From NCBI GenBank assembly GCA_027064585.1, contig JAMOPI010000033.1:17026-81025 (forward strand): 64,000 bases of DNA, given 5' to 3'. The position numbers were made by a program, and so were the translations under genes. The DNA is from Candidatus Desulfofervidaceae bacterium (lineage in GTDB: Bacteria; Desulfobacterota; Desulfofervidia; Desulfofervidales; Desulfofervidaceae). The notes under the pieces were generated by a model, which saw only the letters and a program-made list of their open reading frames with translations, did no database searches and was not told the origin of the DNA. Every line of letters begins with the position of its first letter. Position 1 is the first letter of the stretch. Shown here piece by piece: positions 41,998-50,791 of this stretch.

Positions 41998-43116
41998 CTA
42001 TTCTCCTATAACTTGTTTCCTTCCTACATAATTTCTTACAAGAATCTCCCGCCCATTTACAATTGCTTTTTCAGAAACCTCTGTTTTGCGTGGATAATAA
42101 CATTTTCTACATACCTCTATCTCTTTAAATCCTTGCGGCTTTTTGTGAATATCTCTAACTCTATTTATCTTTTCTCCGTGCCAAATGTCATACACGCTTT
42201 CTTTATTTACATCTCCAATTATATATTCTCCCTCTTCATCATTTGCACAAAGCAATACTTTACCATCGCTACCAATAGTAAGCCGTTGATAAATTTGCGG
42301 GCAAGAAAAATTCTCTTCATACACAATTTTTTTGTCTTTTCTTAAATAATCTATCAAAGGGTTAAATGCCACCAAGTCAGTTAGTGGGGCAAATGTATTG
42401 TAATATTCTGCAGGGTTTTCCCTTATAGCAGGCCAAATAGTTTGGACCTTTATTACAGGTTTTATTAAATTATGCTTTTCACGGTATTCTTTTATCTTTT
42501 TTAGATTTTCAAGAATCCAGTTAAATTTCAAAGGTTTTCTAATACTTTCATACACTTTACCTATGCCATCTATTGAAATGCTTATCCAATCTATACCTGC
42601 ATCTACCATTTTTTTAAAAAAATCTAAAGTTAATTTACTTCCATTTGTAAGGGTTGAAATTTCTTGTATACCTTTTTCTTTGGCATATTTTATGGCGTTT
42701 AAAAAATTAGGATGAAGGGTTGACTCTCCTCTCAAGCTTAGTCTTATGGCGTAAACCTTTCCCGCAATTTCATCTATTATTTTTTTAAAAAGTCCAAGGT
42801 CCATAAATTGTCTTTTTACTTTCTTTTTAAACTCTTCCGTAATGGTATAACACATAGGACAAGAAAGATTACAGGCAGATGAGAGTTCTATATCTACCAG
42901 AAGAGGATATTCTCTGACTATTTTTTTCTTTGGAAGCTCTATCCAAAGTCTTCGGTATTCTTTATATTCTTCCTCCCACCCATGGGCAAGTTTTTCAAAA
43001 AAGGCCTTTTCTCTCTCTGGCGTATCAAGATTAAAATGACCTTTGCTTATGGGAATAGTAGTATTCCCTTCTTTGATTTCTGTATTAAAAAAACTCTGCG
43101 AAAGAGGAATAGACAT
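41998..43116 (-). CDS. Radical SAM protein with SPASM-type C-terminus
   Basis: 372 residues. The radical SAM cluster site CxxxCxxC is at Cys 82, 86 and 89 (ACNLSCPMCY). The (beta/alpha) barrel follows, with LRLSLRGESTLHP and SISIDGIG. The C-terminus, with CPQIYQRLTIGSDGKVLLC and IEVCRKCYYPR, supplies the extra Cys ligands of a SPASM/twitch domain. SPASM enzymes modify peptides or act on sugars and aminoglycosides. In this nonulosonate-type cluster a sugar or peptide-linked modification is plausible, but the substrate is unknown. AGGAGG precedes the ATG. Confidence 0.8.
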   Translation of the reverse strand: MSIPLSQSFFNTEIKEGNTTIPISKGHFNLDTPEREKAFFEKLAHGWEEEYKEYRRLWIELPKKKIVREYPLLVDIELSSACNLSCPMCYTITEEFKKKVKRQFMDLGLFKKIIDEIAGKVYAIRLSLRGESTLHPNFLNAIKYAKEKGIQEISTLTNGSKLTLDFFKKMVDAGIDWISISIDGIGKVYESIRKPLKFNWILENLKKIKEYREKHNLIKPVIKVQTIWPAIRENPAEYYNTFAPLTDLVAFNPLIDYLRKDKKIVYEENFSCPQIYQRLTIGSDGKVLLCANDEEGEYIIGDVNKESVYDIWHGEKINRVRDIHKKPQGFKEIEVCRKCYYPRKTEVSEKAIVNGREILVRNYVGRKQVIGE

Positions 43117-43134
43117 TTTTACCTCCTATCTCCT

Positions 43135-44133
43135 TTAAGTTTTATCTTTAGTTTTATCTTTTCTCACCTGAAAATATTTCTTTAAATCCCCTCCAAACGA
43201 AAGTTTAAACCAGCCTCTCTGTGGACTGTTCACACCTTCCATATTTACCCGGCAAATTCCTTTCTCCGAAAGAATTCTGAATGTTTCCCATATACAAAAG
43301 GTAGCATCATGTCTCGTCATTTTATCCCGTAAACCTGCGGCAAAGAGATAAATACTTTCATTTAAAAGGTAGCTAAATACGGTTATATAGCTCAGCTCTC
43401 CTTTATAATTTTTTACTCCTGTCATAATACCTATGTTTTTATTTATGATGTTTTTTATGACATCACAAAGTCTAGTTAAAAAAGACTCCTTCACTTCTAC
43501 TCCTTGTTCCTGCATCATTTGGGCATAGTAATCAGTAAAAAGAGAGGTATTTTTACTTTCTAATAATACAATTTGAGAACCTTTTTTTATGGAATTTTTA
43601 ACATCTGCTTGTCTTTTATTTTCCATATTTTTAAAAAGTTCCATTTTTTCATAAGACTTTTTTAGAAAGAATTCTGATATATCAATAAAGCTAGTATATT
43701 TTAAGATTAAATTAAATTTGTCCTTTGGATTAGAAGAATGGTAATTATGCCATAAAAAAGGGCGCAAATCTTCAAAGAATGGGCTTAAACTCATTTCTAT
43801 TTTGCTGAATTGCTTGTCAAATTCTTCTATGACAAATTCTGTAATCTCAAATTCTTCAAACCTTTTTCTTACAGTTTTTTTATCAGGAACCGGCAAGAAC
43901 ATAATTCCATTATAAATAACAAGGTCATCTATTTCACATCCACTTTCATCCTCCGTCAATATTACAGAAACACCTGCTCTTATCTGGTCTCCCTTAAGAA
44001 CAAAATAATTTTTATATTTCCTACCTACAGCATCCAGATAGCGGATATCACAAAAAACTGTAAATTGAGGAGACTCTGACATTATTTGATTCCATTTTTC
44101 TCTATCTGCCTCAACTAATTTATATTTCGGCAT
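43135..44133 (-). CDS. FemAB/GNAT-like acyltransferase
   Basis: 332 residues. It has the tandem acyltransferase layout of FemAB-like proteins: an N-terminal half starting with a conserved TVFCDIRYLDAVGRKYKNYFVLKG strand-helix region, and a C-terminal half with RQADVKNSIKKGSQIV, then KGELSYITVFSYL and LFAAGLRDKMTRHDATFCIWETF. This resembles proteins that attach amino acids or acyl groups to peptidoglycan or sugars. The start ATG overlaps the upstream gene's stop by one base (TAATG), suggesting coupling. Acceptor and donor are unknown. Confidence 0.6.
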   Translation of the reverse strand: MPKYKLVEADREKWNQIMSESPQFTVFCDIRYLDAVGRKYKNYFVLKGDQIRAGVSVILTEDESGCEIDDLVIYNGIMFLPVPDKKTVRKRFEEFEITEFVIEEFDKQFSKIEMSLSPFFEDLRPFLWHNYHSSNPKDKFNLILKYTSFIDISEFFLKKSYEKMELFKNMENKRQADVKNSIKKGSQIVLLESKNTSLFTDYYAQMMQEQGVEVKESFLTRLCDVIKNIINKNIGIMTGVKNYKGELSYITVFSYLLNESIYLFAAGLRDKMTRHDATFCIWETFRILSEKGICRVNMEGVNSPQRGWFKLSFGGDLKKYFQVRKDKTKDKT

Positions 44134-45461
44134 TATTTCTCCTCCTTGCGAAGAAGGAGTCCCTTGTTTTCTAATTCTACAGCGATTTCATAAATATCTT
44201 GTAAATTGATCTTAAGCTTTTTGCTTATATTATACAAGCTTGTGTTTCCGTCACAATAAAACATCAAATAAAGAGCTATTTCATGTCTTTTCAACCTACT
44301 TTCCGGTAAAAATGCCCCTCCTAATTTTGGATAAAGATCATATTTACTTAAAAACACCTCACAGTGTTTTTTAGTTGCTTCATAAAAAATATTTTTATCA
44401 AGATAATTTAAAATAAGATGAAGATATAGATTTAAAGACTGATTTATAAACTCAGCCCTTACAAAGTTTAAATCATCCAAAGAAGTATGATAATAGGGAT
44501 ATTCATAATATTTATCTTTTGTAATGGTAATACAGTTGATTCTAAAAGCTTGAGAAGAATACTGCCTTTCATCACTTCCAGCTAAAGAAAAAGGATATTT
44601 TATAAAATCATTTATGCCCAAATCAGCAAAGACATCCTCCACCATTTGGTTAATTTCATCTTTTTCATCAAAAGACATTTTGTACCCAAACTTTCCTGGA
44701 CCTCCACAGGTTGTAATAACTAAACCCATATCTATGTTCTTCATCTCTTTTTCATTATGGGCACAGTAACTTATAGCACCTATCGTTTCTGGAACAAAGA
44801 TAATTCTATACGAATAATTTAGTCTTTTTTGGTGTTTAAGCAGCTCTCTTGCGATAAAAACAGTAGTAATTATGCCACTTAAGTTATCGTTTGCCAGATT
44901 AGGATGGCAGATGTATGTGGAGATAAGATACTCCTTTTTACTTTTTCCTTTTATAAGGACTTCTCCTATACTTAAAGAGCCTTTTTTAAAAGTTGCATCT
45001 ATAAAAACCTCATAATTCTCATCTTCTCTGAAGTATTTTTTAAGATGGTTATAACTCAAGCAAAAACCCCAATTTTGAGTGTAATAAAAAGTTCTATATG
45101 GAATAGCTTCTTTTAAATTAGGTAAGTAATAAAGGTGTTTTTGAAGTTCAGAAAAAGATAAAATTTTGTGAACAGGCTGAGAATAAAACACAACATGAAG
45201 GGGATTATTTTTATAGTCAAGGATGACTTCTCCCTTACTGTTTTTTATCCATGCCTCTTTTATTTCCCATTCAGGTGGAATAACCCAGTCATAAACGTTT
45301 TCCCCTGAAGGATATTCAACTATATTTAATTCTGGCACTAACCCTTGTAAAATTTTTAATGTTTTACGCGTTCCTTCACCCGTAATACTCCTAGGAATGG
45401 GAAACAATTTTTTTAAGAGTTCATTTATTTCTTTGGTATAGTCCACCTTTAACAGCTTCAT
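44133..45461 (-). CDS. M28-like aminopeptidase family protein (DUF4910/DUF2172 type) with winged-helix C-terminus
   Basis: 442 residues. It begins with a family signature region (ELLKKLFPIPRSITGEGTRKTL). The peptidase-like core has ISTYICHPNLANDNLSGI (His and Asp metal ligands), IIFVPETIGAISY (Glu) and LAGSDERQYSS. The last 55 or so residues look like a winged helix (SLYNISKKLKINLQDIYEIAVELENKGLLL). Members are often found in surface-polysaccharide and nonulosonate clusters, where they are thought to act on aminoacyl or acyl sugar substrates rather than proteins. It overlaps neuB by four bases. Confidence 0.72.
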   Translation of the reverse strand: MKLLKVDYTKEINELLKKLFPIPRSITGEGTRKTLKILQGLVPELNIVEYPSGENVYDWVIPPEWEIKEAWIKNSKGEVILDYKNNPLHVVFYSQPVHKILSFSELQKHLYYLPNLKEAIPYRTFYYTQNWGFCLSYNHLKKYFREDENYEVFIDATFKKGSLSIGEVLIKGKSKKEYLISTYICHPNLANDNLSGIITTVFIARELLKHQKRLNYSYRIIFVPETIGAISYCAHNEKEMKNIDMGLVITTCGGPGKFGYKMSFDEKDEINQMVEDVFADLGINDFIKYPFSLAGSDERQYSSQAFRINCITITKDKYYEYPYYHTSLDDLNFVRAEFINQSLNLYLHLILNYLDKNIFYEATKKHCEVFLSKYDLYPKLGGAFLPESRLKRHEIALYLMFYCDGNTSLYNISKKLKINLQDIYEIAVELENKGLLLRKEEK

Positions 45462-46513
45462 TCTTCAAGCATTTCCCATTTTAGGATTTCATCTTCTCCT
45501 ATATCCCTTCTTGCCCTTTTTCCTATTACCTCTTCTAAAAATTTTGGACTTATGCCGTAGGCTGGTCGTTTAAAAATTAAATCTTCTTTTTGAATAACCT
45601 TCCCCTTAGGAATAAAGTTTTTAGCTACAATACTTCTTCTGGCATTTTTACGCGAAATTTCCTCAGAAGAAAGAGGCTGTTTTTTGAATTGACCAATAAT
45701 ATTAAAGATTCTCTCTAAATTGTGTTTAAACAATTTTAAGTCTCCTTTATCCATGGCGTGATAATGGTCATTACCTGGCAGTGTTTTATCAAAAGTAAAA
45801 TGTTTTTCTATCATTTTGGCTCCAAGCAACACGGCTATCTCTAGAACCTTCATATCCTTTGGCAGAGTATGGTCTGAATATCCTATAATTTTATCTGGGA
45901 ATTTTCTCTTTAAATCTAAAATCATTCCAAGATTAGCATCTTCTTCTTTAGTGGGATAATTTAACACACAGTGAAGAAGAGCAAGCGGATTTCCATATTT
46001 TTCTATCCATGATACTGCTTCTTCTATTTCCCATAAATAAGAGGCTCCTGTAGAGAGAATAATAGGCTTACCAAATTGGCAGATATATTCTATAAAAGGT
46101 TTGTTAGTAATATCCGCAGACGCAATTTTAAAAGCAGGCATCAAATCATTTAAAAACTTTGCACTCTCAAAATCAAAGGGCGTGCTTAAGAACTCTATTC
46201 CTACTTTATCACAGTATTTTTTCAATTCCTCGTATTCTTTTTTCCAAAATTTATCGTATTTTTTAAAAAGTTCATATTGACTTGTAGTTGGCTCTTTAGT
46301 AGTATCCCAATATGCAGGTGAATATTTAGAAGCAAGTGTTTCTGCTTTGTAACTTTGAAATTTAATCGCGTCTGCCCCTGCTTCTTTTGCCTCGTCTATC
46401 AGCCTTTTGGCTAATTCCATACTACCTTCGTGATTTACACCTGCCTCTGCTATAATGTAAGGAAATGACAAAAAAGAAGATAATTTACCTTTAAAAAGTT
46501 TCTGTATTTTCAT
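45458..46513 (-). CDS. neuB: Nonulosonic acid synthase (NeuB/PseI/LegI family)
   Basis: Condenses phosphoenolpyruvate with a 6-carbon N-acetyl sugar to a nine-carbon nonulosonic acid. 351 residues: a TIM barrel with IIAEAGVNHEGSMELAKRL, ADAIKFQSYKAETL, PAFKIASADITN, LHCVLNYPT and IGYSDHT, then a C-terminal SAF/antifreeze-like domain (RSIVAKNFIPKGKVIQKEDL). Sialic, legionaminic and pseudaminic acid synthases cannot be told apart by eye. GAGGAG precedes the ATG. It directly follows the CMP-sugar synthetase fusion. Confidence 0.92.
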   Translation of the reverse strand: MKIQKLFKGKLSSFLSFPYIIAEAGVNHEGSMELAKRLIDEAKEAGADAIKFQSYKAETLASKYSPAYWDTTKEPTTSQYELFKKYDKFWKKEYEELKKYCDKVGIEFLSTPFDFESAKFLNDLMPAFKIASADITNKPFIEYICQFGKPIILSTGASYLWEIEEAVSWIEKYGNPLALLHCVLNYPTKEEDANLGMILDLKRKFPDKIIGYSDHTLPKDMKVLEIAVLLGAKMIEKHFTFDKTLPGNDHYHAMDKGDLKLFKHNLERIFNIIGQFKKQPLSSEEISRKNARRSIVAKNFIPKGKVIQKEDLIFKRPAYGISPKFLEEVIGKRARRDIGEDEILKWEMLEE

Positions 46514-46522
46514 TTTTACTCC

Positions 46523-48244
46523 TCAAAATTTTATGTCATTGCCTTGGTCTTTCCAGTCTTCATATTTATCTAAAATTAACCTAGAAACTCTATATAGTCC
46601 CTTTCTTATCTCTTTAGCTACTTCTTGAAGTTCTTTATTCAATTGCTGGCGGAGACTGTAATTTTCAACTAATTTAATAATAGTATTTATAATACATTGA
46701 TCACTTACTTCAGAAGCTATGCCTAAATATCTAATTGCTGGATGGACAGCTGCAAAGGTATGCCCTGCCTCTCTAATATTTTGTCCAATTACAATCAAAG
46801 GAGTTCCTAACGCAACCACTTCATACACCATCCGTCCATTAGCGATTATAGCTATATCTGCTTCAAATATATAAGGTGCCATCCAAGTAACATCAGTCAC
46901 TACTTTTATACATTTACTTAACGTTGACTTTTCTATTAAATTTAAAAGTCTTTTTTTTCTCTCTTCACTATAACCAAATCCCAATATTAGAACAATTTGA
47001 AATCCCTGCCTAACAACCCACTTTTCATATTGAAGAAGAAGTTTTGTCAACCTATAACTCAAATCAGATGGGTCTGTGCCCCCAAAACATATTAATATCT
47101 TTTCAACTTTAGACCTCACTTTCTTTTTCACTGGAAACAAATAGATATCTTCCCTTAAACATTCATATTTATGTCCCAAAAAGTGATTTTTAAGCGTTCC
47201 ACTCCACTCAAACAACGCATTTATCACTAAATGTGCCTTTCTTGCTCCCAGTCCTCTGTCTTCAAAATTCACCACAAAGAAACCATTTTTAATAAGCTGG
47301 CCAATATATTCGGCATCTGTATCCAAAATGTCATTTATAACAATGTCAATTTGATTTTCCTTTAAATACCTGAGCAATTCCTCTGTATCTTTATATTCTA
47401 TCACTTGATAATTTAAGGAACGAAGTTTTTCTATCCCTATTTTGCACTGCTTATTAGAGAAAAAAAGACACTTATGAGAAGAAAAACATTTGGACAAAGT
47501 AATGGCTCTATATATATGTCCCAATCCTATAATTCTATCTCCATTTACGACCAATCCAATATTTTTCCTTTGTAAAATCAACTCTGCCAGCGCAAAATCA
47601 TTGAAGGTATCAATGTCTATGCCTTCTTCTTCACTAATAGGGAAAACATCTATTTTTTTTCCTATTCGGGTTTTGAATTGTTTTATTACATCGGCATTAC
47701 AAATAATAAATGCTCCATTTTCTTGAAAAATTGGAGTTAAAAATTGTCTATTTACGCGTTGAGAAAAAAGCGGACAAAACTTTTCCCCTTCCTTTTTCCA
47801 CATAAGATGATATTTAGGAGTTACGGAAATAAGCGTATCCAAATCTTTTTTTAAAAAATAGAAAAAGGCATTTTGTAAAGTTGTAGGTTTTAAAAGAGGA
47901 GAAGTAGGTTGAAGGGTAATTACAATATCATAAGAAAAGCCGTTACTTTCCAAATAATTAAGAGCATGGGCTACAACTTCATCTAAGGTAGTTCTATCAT
48001 CAGCTAATTTTGATGGTCTAGGTATTACCTTTACACCATATAATAAAGCAACTTCTTGAATTCCTAAGTCATCAGTAGTTACAAAAATATCGCAATTGTC
48101 TACACATCTACTTAGATATTTTGCATTTCTAATAGGATAATAAATTAAAGGTTTCTTATTTAAAAATCTCAAATTTTTTTGAGGTATTCCCTTGCTTTTA
48201 CTCTTTGCCGGAATAATACAAAGAATTTTTTTAGAAAATCCCAT
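46523..48244 (-). CDS. CMP-nonulosonate cytidylyltransferase fused to a PseG-like domain
   Basis: I prefer the ATG at 48244; a GTG at 48253 adds three residues. Residues about 6-225 are a NeuA/PseF-type cytidylyltransferase (ILCIIPAKSKSKGIPQKN, DIFVTTDDLGIQEVA, VITLQPTSPLLKPTTLQNAF, EEGIDIDTFNDFALAE). About 228-560 resemble PseG, the UDP-sugar hydrolase of the pseudaminate pathway (VVNGDRIIGLGHIYRAI, NFEDRG, ICFGGTDPSDLSYR, IANGRMVYEVVALGTPLIVI). So one protein joins two pathway steps that flank NeuB. First gene of the cluster. Confidence 0.82.
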   Translation of the reverse strand: MGFSKKILCIIPAKSKSKGIPQKNLRFLNKKPLIYYPIRNAKYLSRCVDNCDIFVTTDDLGIQEVALLYGVKVIPRPSKLADDRTTLDEVVAHALNYLESNGFSYDIVITLQPTSPLLKPTTLQNAFFYFLKKDLDTLISVTPKYHLMWKKEGEKFCPLFSQRVNRQFLTPIFQENGAFIICNADVIKQFKTRIGKKIDVFPISEEEGIDIDTFNDFALAELILQRKNIGLVVNGDRIIGLGHIYRAITLSKCFSSHKCLFFSNKQCKIGIEKLRSLNYQVIEYKDTEELLRYLKENQIDIVINDILDTDAEYIGQLIKNGFFVVNFEDRGLGARKAHLVINALFEWSGTLKNHFLGHKYECLREDIYLFPVKKKVRSKVEKILICFGGTDPSDLSYRLTKLLLQYEKWVVRQGFQIVLILGFGYSEERKKRLLNLIEKSTLSKCIKVVTDVTWMAPYIFEADIAIIANGRMVYEVVALGTPLIVIGQNIREAGHTFAAVHPAIRYLGIASEVSDQCIINTIIKLVENYSLRQQLNKELQEVAKEIRKGLYRVSRLILDKYEDWKDQGNDIKF

Positions 48245-48567
48245 CTTTATCACTTGTGTCTTTTATTTTCCTGCCTTTCTCAAAATTATAGCGTTTCTCT
48301 TTTTTATCACCTAACATATATGCTTGGTATTAGTGATATCTCCTATTATTCTTCTTTCTCATTTTTTGTTAGCAAAATATAGACCAAATTTGTGTCGTGT
48401 CTTCTTTTTTAAAGGAAATCTAATCTTCCTAAAATTACACGGATTAAAAATGACACAAATGGGCGTTTTTGACACATATTAGATAAATCCTTAATAAAAC
48501 AATGCACACACCCTATCTCACACCTAGTTTAAATTTAGCCCTAAGTCAGAGTGTTTAGGAGGGTAAC
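48245..48567. other. Upstream region of the glycan cluster
   Basis: About 320 A+T-rich bases without a gene, between thiL and the cytidylyltransferase fusion. A minus-strand TATAAT at 48290-48285 could be the -10 of the cluster, but its -35 (TTAGGT, 18 bases away) is poor. Several GTGTC/GACAC boxes occur (about 48396-48405, 48450-48456, 48469-48475). Their dimeric form GACACGACAC recurs at about 49664 on the other side of thiL. They could be operator sites. Confidence 0.4.
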
Positions 48568-49551
48568 TTAACCAAAGTGTTCATAACCTTTGCCCGTAAT
48601 GTCAATTTCTTCTTGAGGAGTTATTAAACACACCCTATTCCCTTCAACAATCTCTCCAATCACAAATATATCCTTCCCACACTTCTCCCAGGCTAGCTTG
48701 TTCAGTTCGGGTACAGCCTCTGGTGGAGCCGTAAAGAGAAGTTTATAATCCTCTCCACCACTTAAGGCCCATAAGATGGGATCCATTTGTAAAAACGCAG
48801 CAGCTTCCTTACAAGCCGAAGAGATAGGCAATTTTTCTTGATATACCCTAGCCCCAACTTGACTTTGACGGCATATCCAAGCCAAATCTGTGGCAATGCC
48901 ATCTGAAATATCTATGGCTGCATGCACAAGGCCTGATGTAGCTAAGGTTTGGGCTAATAAAACCTCTGGCTCAGGCAAAAGGTGTGCTTTTATCAGGCCC
49001 TCCCAATCAGTATTTTTTATTCTCTTTTTTAAAAGTTCAAGCCCTGCTGCTGCATCACCTAAGTATCCACTTACAAGCACTACATCCCCTATCCTTGCCT
49101 GTGAACGCAAAAGCAGCCTTTGTCTTTTTGCTCTTCCAATAATTGTGGTATTGATAACAAACTTTTCCGAACTTACCGTATCTCCTCCAATCAAAGCGAC
49201 ATTGTATTTAAGGGCAATGGATTTAAGACCTTCTTTGAATTGAAAAATATAATCATCCCCAAGATCAGGAGGCAAACCAATAGAAAGGATAAACATCTCT
49301 GGACTTCCACCCATAGCCGCAATATCACTCAAACTAATGGCCAGAGATTTATATCCTAGGGCAAATGGAGGCATCCAGTCCTTGACAAAGTGCACATCCT
49401 CAACCATTAAATCAGATGTTACTAAAAGACAATCTTTTTCGTTTATCGTAAATACCGCAGCATCATCTCCAATTCCCTCTAATAAAAAGGGGGGAATTGA
49501 AGCTGATTTGACTATCTCTTCAAATAAAAAAATTATGTCCTTTTCCTTCAT
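48568..49551 (-). CDS. thiL: Thiamine-monophosphate kinase
   Basis: Phosphorylates thiamine monophosphate to the pyrophosphate cofactor. 327 residues with the PurM/ThiL ATP-binding fold: GIGDDAAVF, TSDLMVEDVHFV, KSLAISLSDIAAMGG, GGDTVSS, VSGYLGDAAAGLELL, DISDGIATDL and LSGGEDYKLLF. Full length and monocistronic by appearance. No thi neighbours are in the window. Confidence 0.94.
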   Translation of the reverse strand: MKEKDIIFLFEEIVKSASIPPFLLEGIGDDAAVFTINEKDCLLVTSDLMVEDVHFVKDWMPPFALGYKSLAISLSDIAAMGGSPEMFILSIGLPPDLGDDYIFQFKEGLKSIALKYNVALIGGDTVSSEKFVINTTIIGRAKRQRLLLRSQARIGDVVLVSGYLGDAAAGLELLKKRIKNTDWEGLIKAHLLPEPEVLLAQTLATSGLVHAAIDISDGIATDLAWICRQSQVGARVYQEKLPISSACKEAAAFLQMDPILWALSGGEDYKLLFTAPPEAVPELNKLAWEKCGKDIFVIGEIVEGNRVCLITPQEEIDITGKGYEHFG

Positions 49552-49853
49552 CCTTAAGTAATTCTAGCTTTAAGTTTACATACAAAGTCTAGGATCAAAT
49601 CTAAAGGACCAGTAACTTCCTCAGATCTTGGAGACCTTTGTAAGCATAGCGAAAGGCACTTTGACACGACACTTATAGTATCGTGAGGTCCTATCACATA
49701 CTTAGTACATAAGCTTTATCATAGAAAAGAAAGAGATGTCAATAGCCCAGCGATTGCCCTACAATAGAGCCCACAAGTAGCTGTAATAAAACAATTTTTT
49801 AAAAAACATCTTTCACCCAAAAAGTGAGAAAACATTTATTTTTTTTCTCAAAC
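49552..49853. other. Intergenic region upstream of thiL
   Basis: About 300 bases with no gene that I can support. It holds the presumed thiL promoter (not clearly resolved) and the box GACACGACAC at about 49664-49673. The box lies inside a short inverted repeat CACGA...TCGTG that surrounds a TATAGT-like sequence. The rest is A+T-rich and non-coding. Confidence 0.4.
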
Positions 49854-50063
49854 CCAATCATAATTATAGTGCCTCCGCTTGCTTAGCGGTCAAGGGCAAG
49901 GCAGGGCGCAGCCTATGCCTTTAGCACAGGTGTATAAGCAAGCAAAGCGAGCGTAGACCCTTGAACACCTAACGAAGTCTTGGCGTACAATTTACTTTAA
50001 GTAAGGAGGAAGAGAAATTCATCAATTTTTGCAGAATACTATAAATCAATCGCGGATTTTGGG
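49854..50063 (+). repeat. Intergenic repeat element, copy A
   Basis: 210 bases. The left end (CCAATCATAATTATAGTGCC, then GCTTAGCGGTCAAGG) and the right end (AATTCATCAATTTTTG, then AATCAATCGCGGATTTTGG) match both ends of the inverted copy at 60965-61140. The middle parts do not align. Conserved ends with a variable core, no ORF and an intergenic position suggest a small non-autonomous mobile element or a structured regulatory repeat. I see no clear terminal inverted repeat. Confidence 0.65.
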
Positions 50064-50161
50064 AATAGAGTTTGCGTAATCACAAAACAATTGTTTTATC
50101 AAACTGCTTATGTTATTTTTTAAAAATGGCAATTATAGGAATGTGTTGTGAGGAGGTCCAA

Positions 50162-50704
50162 ATGGGCTTAGCCTTGGATTACATGCCCCGGTATACTATA
50201 GAAGACTATAAGCTATGGGAAGGAGAGTGGGAACTTATAGAAGGAATTCCCTATGCCATGACACCTTCTCCATTTGGCGTTCACCAGGCAGTGATGATGG
50301 AAATAGGAAGACAAATAAGTAACCAACTAGAAGGTTGTAGTTTATGTTTTGTTTATCCCGAACTTGATTGGATAATTGACGAACATACAGTTGTCAGACC
50401 AGACCTTATGGTCGTTTGCAAAAAGATAAAAGAACATTTGAAAGAACCTCCACAAGTAGCTATAGAAGTTGTTTCTTCTTCTACTGCGTCAAAAGATGAA
50501 ATAGTAAAATTTTATCTTTATGAAAAGGAAGGTGTAGATTATTATATGCTGGTTTATCCAGAACTCAGAAAGGCTAGAATATTTCAACTAAAAGATGGGA
50601 AATTCCAAAAAGTCTTTGATGGCGAAAATGGAGTATTTGAGTTTAACCTTAAAGGAAGATGCAAACTCTCCATAGATTTTAGTAAAGTATGGCAAAAAAT
50701 TTAA
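50162..50704 (+). CDS. Uma2-family (DUF820) endonuclease-like protein
   Basis: I chose the ATG at 50162, which has GAGGAGG upstream; a TTG-started upstream extension lacks family similarity. 180 residues: MGLALDYMPRYTIEDYKLWEG, then GEWELIEGIPYAMTPSP and the PD-(D/E)XK core VRPDLMVVCKKI and PPQVAIEVVSSST, with Lys following. Uma2 proteins are abundant restriction-endonuclease-fold proteins of unknown role, often linked to transposition in cyanobacteria. It lies just after repeat copy A. A second, divergent member is at 57109-57747. Confidence 0.8.
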   Translation: MGLALDYMPRYTIEDYKLWEGEWELIEGIPYAMTPSPFGVHQAVMMEIGRQISNQLEGCSLCFVYPELDWIIDEHTVVRPDLMVVCKKIKEHLKEPPQVAIEVVSSSTASKDEIVKFYLYEKEGVDYYMLVYPELRKARIFQLKDGKFQKVFDGENGVFEFNLKGRCKLSIDFSKVWQKI

Positions 50705-50746
50705 CTCCAAAACTTTTTATCTAACCAGGTCTAAGCTAAAAGATAA

Positions 50747-50774
50747 AAAGGGCTGCCTTAACAAGCAGCCCTTT
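50747..50774. terminator. Bidirectional terminator between the Uma2 gene and the sat operon
   Basis: Ten-pair stem (AAAGGGCTGC with GCAGCCCTTT) around an 8-base loop. The minus strand continues TTATCTTTT, ending the sat operon; the plus strand has a short T-run for the Uma2 gene. Confidence 0.75.
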
Positions 50775-50791
50775 CTGAACTTGGTGTGTCT

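Noticed and set aside
48245..48567. Sigma-54 promoter ahead of the glycan cluster
   Set aside because: No GG-N10-GC element with the right spacing was found; only a lone TATAAT is visible.
49854..50063. Riboswitch or structured RNA upstream of the Uma2 gene
   Set aside because: The sequence recurs inverted upstream of an unrelated gene with a different core, which fits a repeat element better than a known riboswitch class.
50072..50161. N-terminal extension of the Uma2 protein from a TTG
   Set aside because: The extension overlaps the repeat-derived upstream region and lacks family similarity, while the ATG at 50162 has an excellent ribosome site.
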